Origin: JBOGHU01 sp050742255
GTDB taxonomy: Bacteria > Actinomycetota > Acidimicrobiia > Acidimicrobiales > CADCSY01
DNA length: 9,465 nt
Assembly: GCA_050742255.1 (NCBI GenBank)
Contig: JBOGHU010000012.1
Span: forward strand, 1 to 9,465
Direction: 5' to 3'
Both the position numbers and the translations under genes were made by a program. How positions within the stretch are numbered: the first letter of the stretch is position 1; every line of letters starts with the position of its first letter. Of this stretch, positions 1 through 7,451 are shown in pieces. A model generated the notes under the pieces. That model did not search any database, was not told the origin of the DNA, and worked only from the letters and a program-made list of their open reading frames with translations.

Positions 1-528
1 GGCCACCCACGACTATGAACGCAACGGCACCTGTGACCTGTTCGCCGCCCTCGAGATCGCCACCGGCCAGGTCATCACCGACATCCGCGCTCGCCACACC
101 AGCGCCGACTTCATCGCGTTCTTGAACAAGGTCAACCGGGAGGTCCCCGACGGGCTTGACGTACACGTCATCTTGGACGATCTGTCCACTCACAAGACCC
201 CCGCCGTCCACAAGTGGCTGCTGCGCCACAAGCGCTTCCACTTCCACTTCACCCCCACCTACGGGTCCTGGATGAACCTCGTCGAGCGGTGGTTCTCGGC
301 GTTGACCACCAAGAAGCTGCAACGCTCGGCTCACCGCAGCGTCAAAGAACTCGCCGCCGACATCCAAGCCTGGGTCGACAACTGGAACGAGAACCCCACC
401 CCGTTCGTGTGGCACAACACCGCCGAAGAGATCCTGGAGCGCCTCGCCGCCTACTGCGCGGCCATCAACCAAGGAGCCGACGCATGACCCAGGCAATTTC
501 ACAGTGCTTCAACCTTCCAGGACACTAG
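1..528 (+). mobile_element. IS630-family insertion sequence, right-hand part (left end outside window)
   Basis: The element is identified by the transposase fragment that fills most of it. After the transposase stop at 485-487 there is a short non-coding tail, clearly richer in A/T than its surroundings, ending in CTAG at 525-528. IS630/Tc1-mariner-type elements insert at TA and typically end soon after the transposase gene, so the TA at 526-527 is my best guess for the element boundary. The matching inverted repeat at the left end is not in the window, so the exact end is inferred. The element lies tail-to-tail with the ABC operon and does not appear to interrupt its last gene. Confidence 0.6.
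2..487 (+). CDS. IS630-family DDE transposase, C-terminal part (5' truncated by window edge)
   Basis: This is the catalytic C-terminal part of a transposase that cuts and rejoins IS ends. The frame is open from base 2, so the gene continues leftward out of the window and the apparent TTG start at 122 is not real. The visible part (about 161 residues) carries the typical IS630 DDE_3 signatures. Near 161-200 there is a VILDDLSTHKTP block with the second catalytic aspartate. Near 253-300 there is TPTYGSWMNLVERWF with the catalytic glutamate. The C-terminus has the usual helix ending in WVDNWNENPTPFVW followed by the EEIL segment. The first catalytic aspartate would lie upstream of the window. 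No frameshift or stop is seen in the visible part, so the gene may be intact. Family assignment is secure; whether the element is active cannot be judged. Confidence 0.9.
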   Translation, partial: ATHDYERNGTCDLFAALEIATGQVITDIRARHTSADFIAFLNKVNREVPDGLDVHVILDDLSTHKTPAVHKWLLRHKRFHFHFTPTYGSWMNLVERWFSALTTKKLQRSAHRSVKELAADIQAWVDNWNENPTPFVWHNTAEEILERLAAYCAAINQGADA

Positions 529-572
529 GCGATGGGCATGGCGGCCTAGCCCGGCGTCGGCAGGGGCTCGGC

Positions 573-601
573 CGGCGGGTCGTTGGAGGCCAGGCCCGCC
601 G
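573..601. terminator. Possible hairpin between convergent transposase and ATPase genes
   Basis: CGGCGGG at 573-579 can pair with CCCGCCG at 595-601 across a 15-base loop. It sits in the short gap between two convergent genes, just beyond the stop of the ATPase gene read from the minus strand. No T-run follows on either side, so this is not a classical intrinsic terminator. In GC-rich DNA such stems also occur by chance. The rest of 529-601 shows nothing else recognisable. Confidence 0.25.
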
Positions 602-1603
602 CTACAGCACCCGCAGGGGCGCAGCGAAGTGGCAGGCGGCGCAGTGGTCACCGCCCGCCACCGGCTCGAGGGGTGGTTCTCGCTCGGCGCAGACGGGCTG
701 GACCTTGAAGCAGCGGGTGCGGAAGCGGCACCCGCTCGGGACGTCGAAGCCGGTCGGGACCTCGCCCGGCAACGGGATACGGCGACGGCGGCGTTCCTGG
801 ATCGGGTCCGGGAGAGGGGCTGCTGACAGTAGGGCCTGGCTGTAGGGGTGCTGCGGAGCTCGAAAGATCTCGTCGGCGTCAGCGAGCTCCACGATCGCTC
901 CGAGGTACATCACGGCCACCCGATGGGCGACGTGACGGACGAGGGAGAGGTCATGCGAGATGAACAGGTAGGCGACCCCGAGCTCGGCTTGCAGGTCGGC
1001 GAGAAGGTTCAGGATCTGGGCCGCGATCGAGACGTCGAGCGCGGCCACGGGCTCGTCGAGGATCAACAGCCTCGGCCGGCAGGAGATCGCCCTGGCCAGG
1101 TTGACGCGCTGGCGTTGACCGCCGCTGAGCTGGCGCGGGTATCGATCGGCCTGTTCGGATGTGAGGCCGACCATCTCCAGCAGCTCATCCCCCCGCCGCC
1201 GCGCCTCCGCCTTGGTGGCGACGACACGATGTGCCCGGAGCGGCTCGGCCACCAGGTCCCTCACGGTCATGCGAGGGTTCAAGGTCGCGAAGGGGTCTTG
1301 GAAGATTATCTGCGCCCGGCGACGGAGTCGGCGTAGCTCACCGGCCCCGTAGCCCCGGACGTCTTCGCCCCCGAAGCGCACCCGGCCGGCGCTGGGCTCG
1401 ACCAGCCGCAACAGGCAGCGAGCGAGGGTCGACTTCCCACACCCCGACTCTCCGACGAGCCCGAGCGTGCGACCCGCTTCGATCGTGAACGAGACGCGGT
1501 CGACGGCGCGCACGTCGCCTCGACGGCGGCGGAGGATTCCCCGCGTCACCGGGAACGACTTGACGAGTCCGTCGACCGCGAGGAGGGGTGGGACGGCGGT
1601 CAT
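602..1603 (-). CDS. Peptide/nickel ABC transporter ATP-binding protein (OppF/DppF type)
   Basis: This is one of the two cytoplasmic ATPases that drive the Opp/Dpp-type importer encoded by this operon. The 333-residue protein has a complete nucleotide-binding domain: Walker A GESGCGKST at residues 51-59, Q-loop FQDP at 101-104, signature LSGGQRQRV at 159-167, Walker B LLILDEP at 179-185 and H-loop SHD at 216-218. The family-specific C-terminal extension follows (HPYSQALL near 252, then PSGCRFRTRC). It has four or five cysteines (292, 298, 305, 321, 324) in the spacing seen in Opp/Dpp ATPases, some of which bind an iron-sulfur cluster. Length is normal. The ATG at 1601-1603 lies 10 bases after the stop of the partner ATPase without a clear Shine-Dalgarno, so translation is probably coupled. 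It is the last gene of the operon. The substrate (dipeptide, oligopeptide or nickel) cannot be read from the ATPase. Confidence 0.93.
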   Translation of the reverse strand: MTAVPPLLAVDGLVKSFPVTRGILRRRRGDVRAVDRVSFTIEAGRTLGLVGESGCGKSTLARCLLRLVEPSAGRVRFGGEDVRGYGAGELRRLRRRAQIIFQDPFATLNPRMTVRDLVAEPLRAHRVVATKAEARRRGDELLEMVGLTSEQADRYPRQLSGGQRQRVNLARAISCRPRLLILDEPVAALDVSIAAQILNLLADLQAELGVAYLFISHDLSLVRHVAHRVAVMYLGAIVELADADEIFRAPQHPYSQALLSAAPLPDPIQERRRRRIPLPGEVPTGFDVPSGCRFRTRCFKVQPVCAEREPPLEPVAGGDHCAACHFAAPLRVL

Positions 1604-1613
1604 CGGCGCCGCG

Positions 1614-2636
1614 TCATCTCGGATGGGACAGGTCCCGCTGTGGCTGGTGGGAGGGCTCGCTGGGGAAGTGGCAAGCGAACCGGTGGCCAGACGGCGTCCG
1701 AGCCGTCAGCTCGGGCTCCTGGTGTGAACAGATGTCGCGGGCGCGAGGGCAGCGAGGATGGAACGGGCAACCTCCTGGCAGCGCCAGCGCTGACGGAGGG
1801 GCGCCCTCGATGGTGGTGAGACGGGCTTCACGGGGCTGGTCGGCGCGCGTGACCGAGCGCAGCAGACCCACCGTGTAGGGATGGGCGGGACGTTGGTAGA
1901 TCGTGCTCACGTCGCCCTCCTCCACCACCCGACCCGCGTACATCACGGCCACCCGGTCAGCGAAGCGGGCCAGCAGGGCGAGGTCGTGGGTGATGAGCAC
2001 GACGGCTGCCTTCTGCTCCTCGCAGAGGCGGACCAGCAAGTCGATGACCTCAGCCTCGATGGTCACGTCCAGTGCGGTCGTCGGCTCGTCGGCGAAGATG
2101 AGGTCCGGACCGCACGACAGGGCCATGGCCATCATGACGCGCTGGGCCATGCCTCCTGAGAGCCGGTGTGGGTACTCATCGGCCCTGCGAGCGGGAGCCG
2201 GGATGGCGACCAGGCCGAGCAGTTCGACGGCGCGGGCTCGGGCCCGGACCTTCGAGAGGCGCTCGTGGGCGCGGATGGCCTCGGCGATCTGGTCGCCCAC
2301 GGTCATCCTGGGGTTCAGACAGGTCATCGGATCCTGGAAGGTCATGGCCATCGTGGCGCCACACAGGCGGCGCCGGTCCCGGCTGGGTAGGGTGGCGAGG
2401 TCGGTGCCTCGGTACAGGACGCGGCCCGAGAGCGTGGCTGGGGGGGACGGGACCAGTCCCATGGCGCGCAGCGCGGTCATCGTCTTGCCTGCCCCAGACT
2501 CTCCGACGATCCCCAGCCGCTCCCCGGTACGTACGGACAGCGACACACCGTTCACGGCCCGCACCGCGCCGCTCGGAGTGGGGAGGGTGACCGAGAGATC
2601 CTCGAGCTCCAGCAAGGGTGCGGCCACCGTGGTCAC
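1614..2636 (-). CDS. Peptide/nickel ABC transporter ATP-binding protein (OppD/DppD type)
   Basis: This is the second ATPase of the importer, expected to pair with the OppF-type protein encoded just downstream. The 340-residue protein shows Walker A GESGAGKT at 45-52, Q-loop FQDP at 100-103, signature LSGGMAQRV at 159-167 (the OppD/DppD-style GGMxQR variant), Walker B LIFADEP at 179-185 and H-loop THD at 216-218. The C-terminal oligopeptide-transporter extension has HPYTVGLL near 252 and cysteines 290, 296, 303 and 322, a spacing compatible with a 4Fe-4S site. The start is GTG at 2634-2636, 12 bases after the permease C stop; a second GTG three codons later is possible. No strong Shine-Dalgarno is seen, which fits translational coupling. 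The gene is intact and of normal length. Confidence 0.93.
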   Translation of the reverse strand: MTTVAAPLLELEDLSVTLPTPSGAVRAVNGVSLSVRTGERLGIVGESGAGKTMTALRAMGLVPSPPATLSGRVLYRGTDLATLPSRDRRRLCGATMAMTFQDPMTCLNPRMTVGDQIAEAIRAHERLSKVRARARAVELLGLVAIPAPARRADEYPHRLSGGMAQRVMMAMALSCGPDLIFADEPTTALDVTIEAEVIDLLVRLCEEQKAAVVLITHDLALLARFADRVAVMYAGRVVEEGDVSTIYQRPAHPYTVGLLRSVTRADQPREARLTTIEGAPPSALALPGGCPFHPRCPRARDICSHQEPELTARTPSGHRFACHFPSEPSHQPQRDLSHPR

Positions 2637-2648
2637 GCCGTCAGCAGC

Positions 2649-3605
2649 TCAGCGCAACGTGGGATCGAGGACGTCGCGCAGGCCATCGCCAAGCAAGTTG
2701 AAGCCCAGCGCTGCCAGGGTGATCAGCGCTCCCGGGTACACCATGAGCAGCGGTGCCACCGCGAGGGAGTCGCGGGCCGAGTTGAGCATGGCGCCCCACT
2801 CCGCCGTCGGCGGCTGCACACCCAGCCCGAGGAACGAGAGCGCGGCGAACGCGAGCAAGAGCTGCCCGGTGCGCAGCGTCCACAGCACGATCACCGGTGC
2901 CAGGACATGGGGCAGGACGTGACGCAGCGTCACCCGCCAAGGTCGGAACCCGAGGGCGCGGGCGGCCTCGACGTACGGGCGCTCCTTGGCCGAGAGGACC
3001 AGACCACGCACCACCCGCGCATAGCCCACCCACCCGGCGACCGCAAAGGCGATGCCGAGGTTGACCAGGCCCGGGCCGAGAGCCCCGACCACCACGAGGA
3101 CGAGCAAGAAGTTGGGAAAGGCCAGGAGCACGTCCACGACCCGCATGATGCCGGCGTCGAACCAGCCCCCGATGAAGCCGGCGCAGGTGCCGACGACGAC
3201 GCCGATGACCAGGATGGCGAAGCCGAGGCCGAGGGCGGCGAGCAGCGATGCTCGTCCGCCGTGGAGAAGCCGGGACAGTTCGTCGCGCCCGAGCTCATCG
3301 GTCCCGAGCCAGTGCTCCGCGCTCGGCCCTTGGTGCTTGGAGAGGACATCTTGGGCCGCGGGGTCCGAGGTCGCCACCCACGGCGCCAGCAGCGAGAGCC
3401 CCGCCAGTGCCAGGAGGATCACGAGCCCGATCAGGGCGGTGCGGTCGCGCACGAGCCGGCGCGACAGCGAGGCCTCCGACATGGCTGACGCTGTCGTTCC
3501 CGCTGCTGCCGCTGCTGAGGCCGCAGGCGCTCCCCCTGACGGGAGCGAGCCGCGCTCGACGCGTTCCACCCGCTCGAGCACGGCGTCGTGGCCACCGTCG
3601 ATCAT
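2649..3605 (-). CDS. Peptide/nickel ABC transporter permease (OppC/DppC type)
   Basis: This is an inner-membrane permease subunit that forms the translocation pore with permease B. I chose the ATG at 3603-3605 because it overlaps the permease B stop as ATGA, giving 318 residues; the frame stays open further upstream but that would run into permease B. Residues 1-45 are unusual: a polar stretch with two ERVER-like units, then an alanine/glycine-rich low-complexity segment. The family fold begins near residue 46 (MSEASLSRRLVRDRTA) with the first hydrophobic helix at about 57-76. The family hallmark HWLGTDELGRDELSRLL is at about 98-114. The EAA loop that contacts the ATPases (YVEAARALGFRPWRVTLRH) is at 211-229. 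Several further hydrophobic helices follow. The ATG at 3480-3482 is a possible alternative start that would remove the odd N-terminus. Confidence 0.9.
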   Translation of the reverse strand: MIDGGHDAVLERVERVERGSLPSGGAPAASAAAAAGTTASAMSEASLSRRLVRDRTALIGLVILLALAGLSLLAPWVATSDPAAQDVLSKHQGPSAEHWLGTDELGRDELSRLLHGGRASLLAALGLGFAILVIGVVVGTCAGFIGGWFDAGIMRVVDVLLAFPNFLLVLVVVGALGPGLVNLGIAFAVAGWVGYARVVRGLVLSAKERPYVEAARALGFRPWRVTLRHVLPHVLAPVIVLWTLRTGQLLLAFAALSFLGLGVQPPTAEWGAMLNSARDSLAVAPLLMVYPGALITLAALGFNLLGDGLRDVLDPTLR

Positions 3606-4561
3606 GGAGCCCGCACCGCCTTCGGCCGCGCGCCGAGCGACACACGGGGGTCGAGTCGGATGTACAGCAGGTCGACGACGAGGTTGAGCACCACGAACAC
3701 CGTCCCCGCGAAGACCACGAACCCCTGGATGACCGGGTAGTCGCGCTGAGAGATGGCCTCGAGCACCAACCGACCGATGCCCGGCCAGACGAAGATCACC
3801 TCGATGATGGCGGACAGGGCGAGCAGGGCTCCGAACGTGAGCGCCGCTTCGGTGAGCACCGCCGACCATGCGTTGCCGAGGGCATGGCGCGTCACCACCC
3901 GCCACTCCGGAAGGCCCTTGGCCCTGGCGGTGCGGACGTAGTTCTCCCCCAGCACCTCGAGCAGGCTCGATCGCAGAAGGCGGGCCAGGATGGCGGAGTC
4001 GCCGAGCCCGAGGGCCAGTGCGGGCAACACCAGATGGTCCAAGCCCCCCCGCCCGACGCTCGGGAGCCAGCCGAGCTCGACCGAGAACACGATGATGAGC
4101 AGGTAGGCGAGGAAGAAGCCGGGAAGCGACGCCCCCACCATCGATCCGATGCGCAGGAACTGATCGAGGAGGCGGTTCCGGTACAGCGCTGCGACCACCC
4201 CGACGGGGATGGCGATTGCGAAGGCGACGGTCATCGCCGCCACGGCCAGCTGCAGCGTGGCCGGGAACCGGGACGTCAGCTCCTCGCGAACCGGCTTCCC
4301 GGTCGAGAAGGACCTGCCCAGGTCACCCTGAACGGCGTCGAACACCCAGTTCCCGAAGCGCTCCAGCACCGGGTCGTCCAGCCCGAACTGCTCACGGAAC
4401 CGCTCGGCCTCGATCTCGGTAGGTGGGCGACTCTGCGTGCGTTGGAAGTGAGACCGCACTGGGTCGCCCGGAGCGACGTTGCCCAGGATGAAGGCAAGCA
4501 GGCTGAGGCCGAGCCACGTCGGGACCAGGTACGCCACCCGACGGACGACGTAGGCGACCAC
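3602..4561 (-). CDS. Peptide/nickel ABC transporter permease (OppB/DppB type)
   Basis: This is the other inner-membrane pore subunit. The 319-residue protein begins with the typical OppB/DppB N-terminus (VRRVAYLVPTWLGLSLLAF, residues 6-24, first membrane helix). The soluble loop with the LDDPVLERFGNWV element follows at about 61-73 and the GDLGRSFSTGKPV hallmark at 79-91. Further helices lie at about 103-127, 140-160 and 175-195. The EAA loop (YVRTARAKGLPEWRVVTRH) is at about 208-226, followed by the conserved FVWPGIGRL near 257-265. It starts with GTG at 4559-4561, preceded by AAGG (complement of 4569-4572) at suitable distance. The gap to the binding-protein gene is 41 bases and contains part of a hairpin. 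The stop overlaps the permease C start by ATGA. The gene is intact. Confidence 0.92.
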   Translation of the reverse strand: MVAYVVRRVAYLVPTWLGLSLLAFILGNVAPGDPVRSHFQRTQSRPPTEIEAERFREQFGLDDPVLERFGNWVFDAVQGDLGRSFSTGKPVREELTSRFPATLQLAVAAMTVAFAIAIPVGVVAALYRNRLLDQFLRIGSMVGASLPGFFLAYLLIIVFSVELGWLPSVGRGGLDHLVLPALALGLGDSAILARLLRSSLLEVLGENYVRTARAKGLPEWRVVTRHALGNAWSAVLTEAALTFGALLALSAIIEVIFVWPGIGRLVLEAISQRDYPVIQGFVVFAGTVFVVLNLVVDLLYIRLDPRVSLGARPKAVRAP

Positions 4562-4582
4562 CGCGGTGCCTTGATGACCCTA

Positions 4583-4604
4583 GGGCCGCCACCCGGGGCG
4601 GCTC
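4583..4604 (-). promoter_or_regulatory. Stable hairpin at the 3' end of the binding-protein gene, before the permeases
   Basis: GCCGCC at 4585-4590 pairs with GGCGGC at 4597-4602 around a six-base loop. A G-U pair (4584/4603) and a G-C pair (4583/4604) extend the stem to eight. The stem reaches into the stop codon of the binding-protein gene (4603-4605). No T-run follows, so read-through into the permease genes is expected. In other ABC operons, stems at this point protect the upstream message or attenuate transcription so that the binding protein exceeds the membrane subunits. That role is inferred here. Confidence 0.4.
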
Positions 4605-6228
4605 ATCCGCCGGAGAGGGAGATGCCGTCGAAGCGGGTCTGGATCCCCGAGGGGTGGGCGGACAGGCTCTCGACGCCGTCGCGGAAGGCGAGCGGCCGCA
4701 CCAGGCCAGCGAGGGGGATGACGATGGCGTGCTCGTCGATGAGCAGATGCATGGCCTCGGCTGTCAGCATCTTGACCTCCTCGCTGGTGGGCGCGGCCAG
4801 TGCCTCGACGATCGTCTCGTCGAACGAGCCGTCCCCGACCCGGGGCTCGTCCTCCTCAGGCGGCCACCCGGGGGCGAACAGCGGCTGGTAGCCGATGTTG
4901 CCGAAGAGGCCCTCCTCCCAGAAGAGCAGGGCTGGGAGGAAGGCGGGGTTGGCATCGTTCTGGTTGCCCCGTTCGAGCCAGAGGTCACCCTGGGCTGCGT
5001 CGAGGCGTTCCTCGTAGGAACCCGAGTCCGGGGTCACGATGACCTCCACATCGATGCCGACCTCGCCGAGCTGAGCCTGGACGAACTCGGCGACGTCGCC
5101 GTGCTCCTGAGACGACGGGAAGCCGTTGACGAGCTCGAGCGTGAGCCGCTGGCCATCCCTTTCTCGGATGCCATCGCCGCCCATCACCCAGCCTGCGCCC
5201 TCGAGGAGCTCGGCTGCCCCCTCGCGATCCAGCTCGAAGCCCTCGATCACGTCCGCGGCGTCTCCGAGCAGCCGGGCGGGGACGACGGTCTGCTCGTTCA
5301 CCGCCAACCCGTTCAGCAGACCCTCGACGAGGGCGTCGCGGTCGATGGCGAGACCGATGGCCCGACGGACGTCGGGATCCTGGAGGATGGTGTAGCCCCC
5401 GGCGCCGCCGATGTTGGCGTACATCGCCTCGTAGAGGCCCGGCGGGGGCACGTCGACGTTGAAGCCGTTCCCTTCGACGCTCTGCGCCGCGTCGAGGGGG
5501 ACATCGAGCATGACGTCGACGTCGCCGGCTTCGAGGGCGAGGCGCCGCGCGTTGGCTTCGGGGATGAACCGAAAGGTGATCTGGTCCAGCGGGGCAGGGT
5601 CACCCCAGTAGCCGTCGTTGCGTTCGACCACGAGCTGTTCCTGGGGTGCATAGGAGGCGAACCGGAACGGACCGGTGCCCACCGGTTCCTCCCCGGGTCG
5701 CGATCCCGGGGCGATGATGCTGCGGTCCGGGTGGACGAGCTGCTCCACCAGACGCCGGTTCTCGACCGTCGGGGTGACCTCGACCGTGTGGTCGTCGACG
5801 ATCACGGTCGAGTCAGGACCAAGCTTGAGGTTGGCACCGCCAGCCTCGGCGATGCGGTCGAAGGTGAACTTGACCGCCTCGGCGGTAAAGGGCTGCCCGT
5901 CGTGGAACGTGACGCCTTGGCGGAGCGTGAACCGCCAGGTGTTCGGCTCGATGAGCTCCCATTCCGTGGCCAGAACCGGCTCGACCCGGTAGTCGGGGGT
6001 CATCTGCACCAGCCCCTCGAAGATCGCCCGGGGGGCAAATCCCACGTCGGCCTCGGGCTCCTCGGTGGTGTAGGAGTCCTCACCGGTGCCCACGACCAGC
6101 TCACCGGCCACCTCCCCGAGGGGTGCATCCTCGCCAGGCGCGGTGGCCTCGTCGTCGTCCCCGCCGCAGGCCGCGAAGGCGAGAAGGAGGCAGAACACGA
6201 GCGGAAGAGCCAGCCGGTGACGTGTCAC
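4603..6228 (-). CDS. Peptide/nickel ABC transporter substrate-binding lipoprotein (SBP_bac_5 family)
   Basis: This is the extracellular receptor that captures the transported peptide or other ligand and delivers it to the permeases. The 541-residue protein starts with a basic n-region (MTRHR), a hydrophobic core and a lipobox-like LAFAAC, so Cys21 is the likely lipidated residue. An acidic, low-complexity linker follows (GGDDDEATAPGEDAP). The SBP_bac_5 domain fills the rest, with the hallmark WRFTLRQGVTFHDGQPF at about 98-114 and the following AEAVKFTFDR. Length is usual for DppA/OppA/NikA proteins. The GTG start at 6226-6228 is supported by a good GGAGG Shine-Dalgarno (complement of 6234-6238) at proper spacing. 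It lies 30 bases downstream of the NMT1-like gene and leads the transporter genes. The ligand cannot be decided from the sequence. Confidence 0.93.
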   Translation of the reverse strand: MTRHRLALPLVFCLLLAFAACGGDDDEATAPGEDAPLGEVAGELVVGTGEDSYTTEEPEADVGFAPRAIFEGLVQMTPDYRVEPVLATEWELIEPNTWRFTLRQGVTFHDGQPFTAEAVKFTFDRIAEAGGANLKLGPDSTVIVDDHTVEVTPTVENRRLVEQLVHPDRSIIAPGSRPGEEPVGTGPFRFASYAPQEQLVVERNDGYWGDPAPLDQITFRFIPEANARRLALEAGDVDVMLDVPLDAAQSVEGNGFNVDVPPPGLYEAMYANIGGAGGYTILQDPDVRRAIGLAIDRDALVEGLLNGLAVNEQTVVPARLLGDAADVIEGFELDREGAAELLEGAGWVMGGDGIRERDGQRLTLELVNGFPSSQEHGDVAEFVQAQLGEVGIDVEVIVTPDSGSYEERLDAAQGDLWLERGNQNDANPAFLPALLFWEEGLFGNIGYQPLFAPGWPPEEDEPRVGDGSFDETIVEALAAPTSEEVKMLTAEAMHLLIDEHAIVIPLAGLVRPLAFRDGVESLSAHPSGIQTRFDGISLSGG

Positions 6229-6258
6229 GAGAACCTCCAGGTCGAGGGTCAGCTCCGC

Positions 6259-7161
6259 TCAGGACGCAGCCGCGAGAGCAGGCCGGTAGACGGATTCGGG
6301 GTCGACGGCGGGCAGGGCATGGGTGGAGCTCACGTAGGCGATCGTCGCTCTCCAACGCGCTCCCGACATCGGGGCGACTCCTCCACCGGTGAAGATGCTG
6401 CGGGTGGCGAGCTCCCAGCCCTCGAGCGCCTCGGCAGGGTCGACCCCGGGTGATCGTCGAAGGAGCTCGTCGAGGCCGGCGCGGGGCTGGCTCCGCTGCC
6501 GTAGCAGCGCCGAGACGACCGCCCCGTTCATGGCCCCGGTCGTCTCGTGCGACACGTGATCGCCGGCCACCAGCCCGTTGGCGTACAACTCGGGTCCGAC
6601 CCGTAGTGCCCGGACCGCCGCGCCTGCTTGGCGCCGCACCCTGGGGACGAGGTCGGCGAAGTCGGCGATCGCATCGATCTCGCCGCGAGCAAGGGCGGAG
6701 GGCGCCTCCGCATAGGGGGTGGGCACCAGCCGCGACAGGGCGACACCGCGCCGGGCCAACGCTGCCTGGTACTCCTGCACGAGGGCGTCTCCCGGCTGGC
6801 CGCCGACCCGGCAATCGGCGAGGTCAGCCGGCTCACGCCATGGCGCTTCGGCGATCACGATTGCCGCGATCGGGCTCCGGCAGAAGACGACTCCGACGAA
6901 GCGGGCGGCGAGCGCTGGGTTCTGCGCCCGGGCGGTGAGGAAGTACTTGACGCTGGTCAGGCAGAAGTCGATCTCGCCGGCCGAGGCGGCCACGACGCCA
7001 GCCGTACCCGGGTAGGTGTCGAGGATCTCGACGTCGAGCCCATGATCAGCGAACAGACCGTCCGCTGCTGCCGCGATGAACGGCAGGTGATAGCCCGGCA
7101 GTCACCCGGGGCAGTACAGACCAAGGCGGCTGGATCTTGCGGCCGAACCGTTGGCTCCCAT
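6259..7161 (-). pseudogene. NMT1/ThiY-like substrate-binding-fold protein, interrupted by TGA at codon 20
   Basis: Read from ATG at 7159-7161, the frame spans 301 codons but meets TGA at 7102-7104 (codon 20). Family-like sequence begins around the stop: RLGLYCPG, stop, LPGYHLPFIAAAADGLFADHG, then LDVEILDTYPGT and EIDFCLTSVKYFLTAR (about residues 63-78). REPADLADCRVGG and ARGEIDAIADFADLVPRVR follow, with a C-terminus RWRATIAYVSSTHALPAVDP. This is the pattern of NMT1/SsuA/ThiY-type binding proteins, normally about 300-340 residues. No signal peptide or lipobox is visible, so if made it would stay in the cytoplasm; a THI5-like enzyme is an alternative, though I see no CCCFC motif. Downstream of the TGA the frame is clean to 6259. 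A GTG at 6991-6993 could give a 244-residue protein lacking the first strand and helix. A single transition at 7102 would turn TGA into TGG (Trp). Nonsense mutation, sequencing error and read-through all remain possible. Confidence 0.7.
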
Positions 7162-7164
7162 GTA

Positions 7165-7177
7165 CCCCTCCCTCCTC
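7165..7177 (-). promoter_or_regulatory. Very strong Shine-Dalgarno of the NMT1-like gene
   Basis: On the minus strand the sequence reads GAGGAGGGAGGGG followed by TAC and the ATG at 7159-7161. The best match (GGAGGG, complement of 7170-7175) lies eight bases before the ATG. This fixes 7161 as the intended start and shows that the TGA at codon 20 falls inside a normally initiated reading frame. Confidence 0.7.
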
Positions 7178-7207
7178 GGAAGAGACTTTGGCACAACGAC
7201 GCCCACC

Positions 7208-7235
7208 CCCGTAAGTGCGTTATGCAGCTAGTCAA
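7208..7235 (-). promoter_or_regulatory. Candidate promoter for the NMT1-like gene and transporter operon
   Basis: On the minus strand a TTGACT box (complement of 7230-7235) is followed after 16 bases by a weak TACGGG (complement of 7208-7213), about 45 bases before the start codon. The -35 box is close to consensus for housekeeping sigma factors. The -10 is poor, and promoters in high-GC actinobacteria are hard to call by eye. Confidence 0.25.
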
Positions 7236-7451
7236 CATGGAACGGCCGGCATGCCCGGATCGCTCAAGGAGGGTCTCCCCAGGGAGCGAGGGGCCGAGAG
7301 CGGGTCGATCGCACGGCAGCGGTGAGCGTCTTCTGGCCCAGATCGGCCGGGCGTGCCTGGGGGGAATGCGGGGGGGCCGGACCGAGTTCCCATCCCGACT
7401 GGTCGCCACCCAGGGGGGTTCCGATGGTCGGGCGCGAGGCAGCGGGATGGC

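Noticed and set aside
3248..4891. A 547-codon plus-strand frame across permease C, permease B and part of the binding-protein gene.
   Set aside because: Composition is extremely Arg/Pro/Asp/Glu/Gln-rich without domains, and it covers three recognisable minus-strand genes.
4654..6453. A 599-codon open frame on the plus strand, antisense to the binding-protein gene.
   Set aside because: It is antisense shadow of a GC-rich coding sequence: no family motifs, and the minus strand gives a clear SBP_bac_5 lipoprotein.
7102..7104. The TGA considered as a selenocysteine codon.
   Set aside because: NMT1-like proteins are not a known selenoprotein family, and I see no convincing hairpin just downstream; nonsense mutation or sequence error is simpler.
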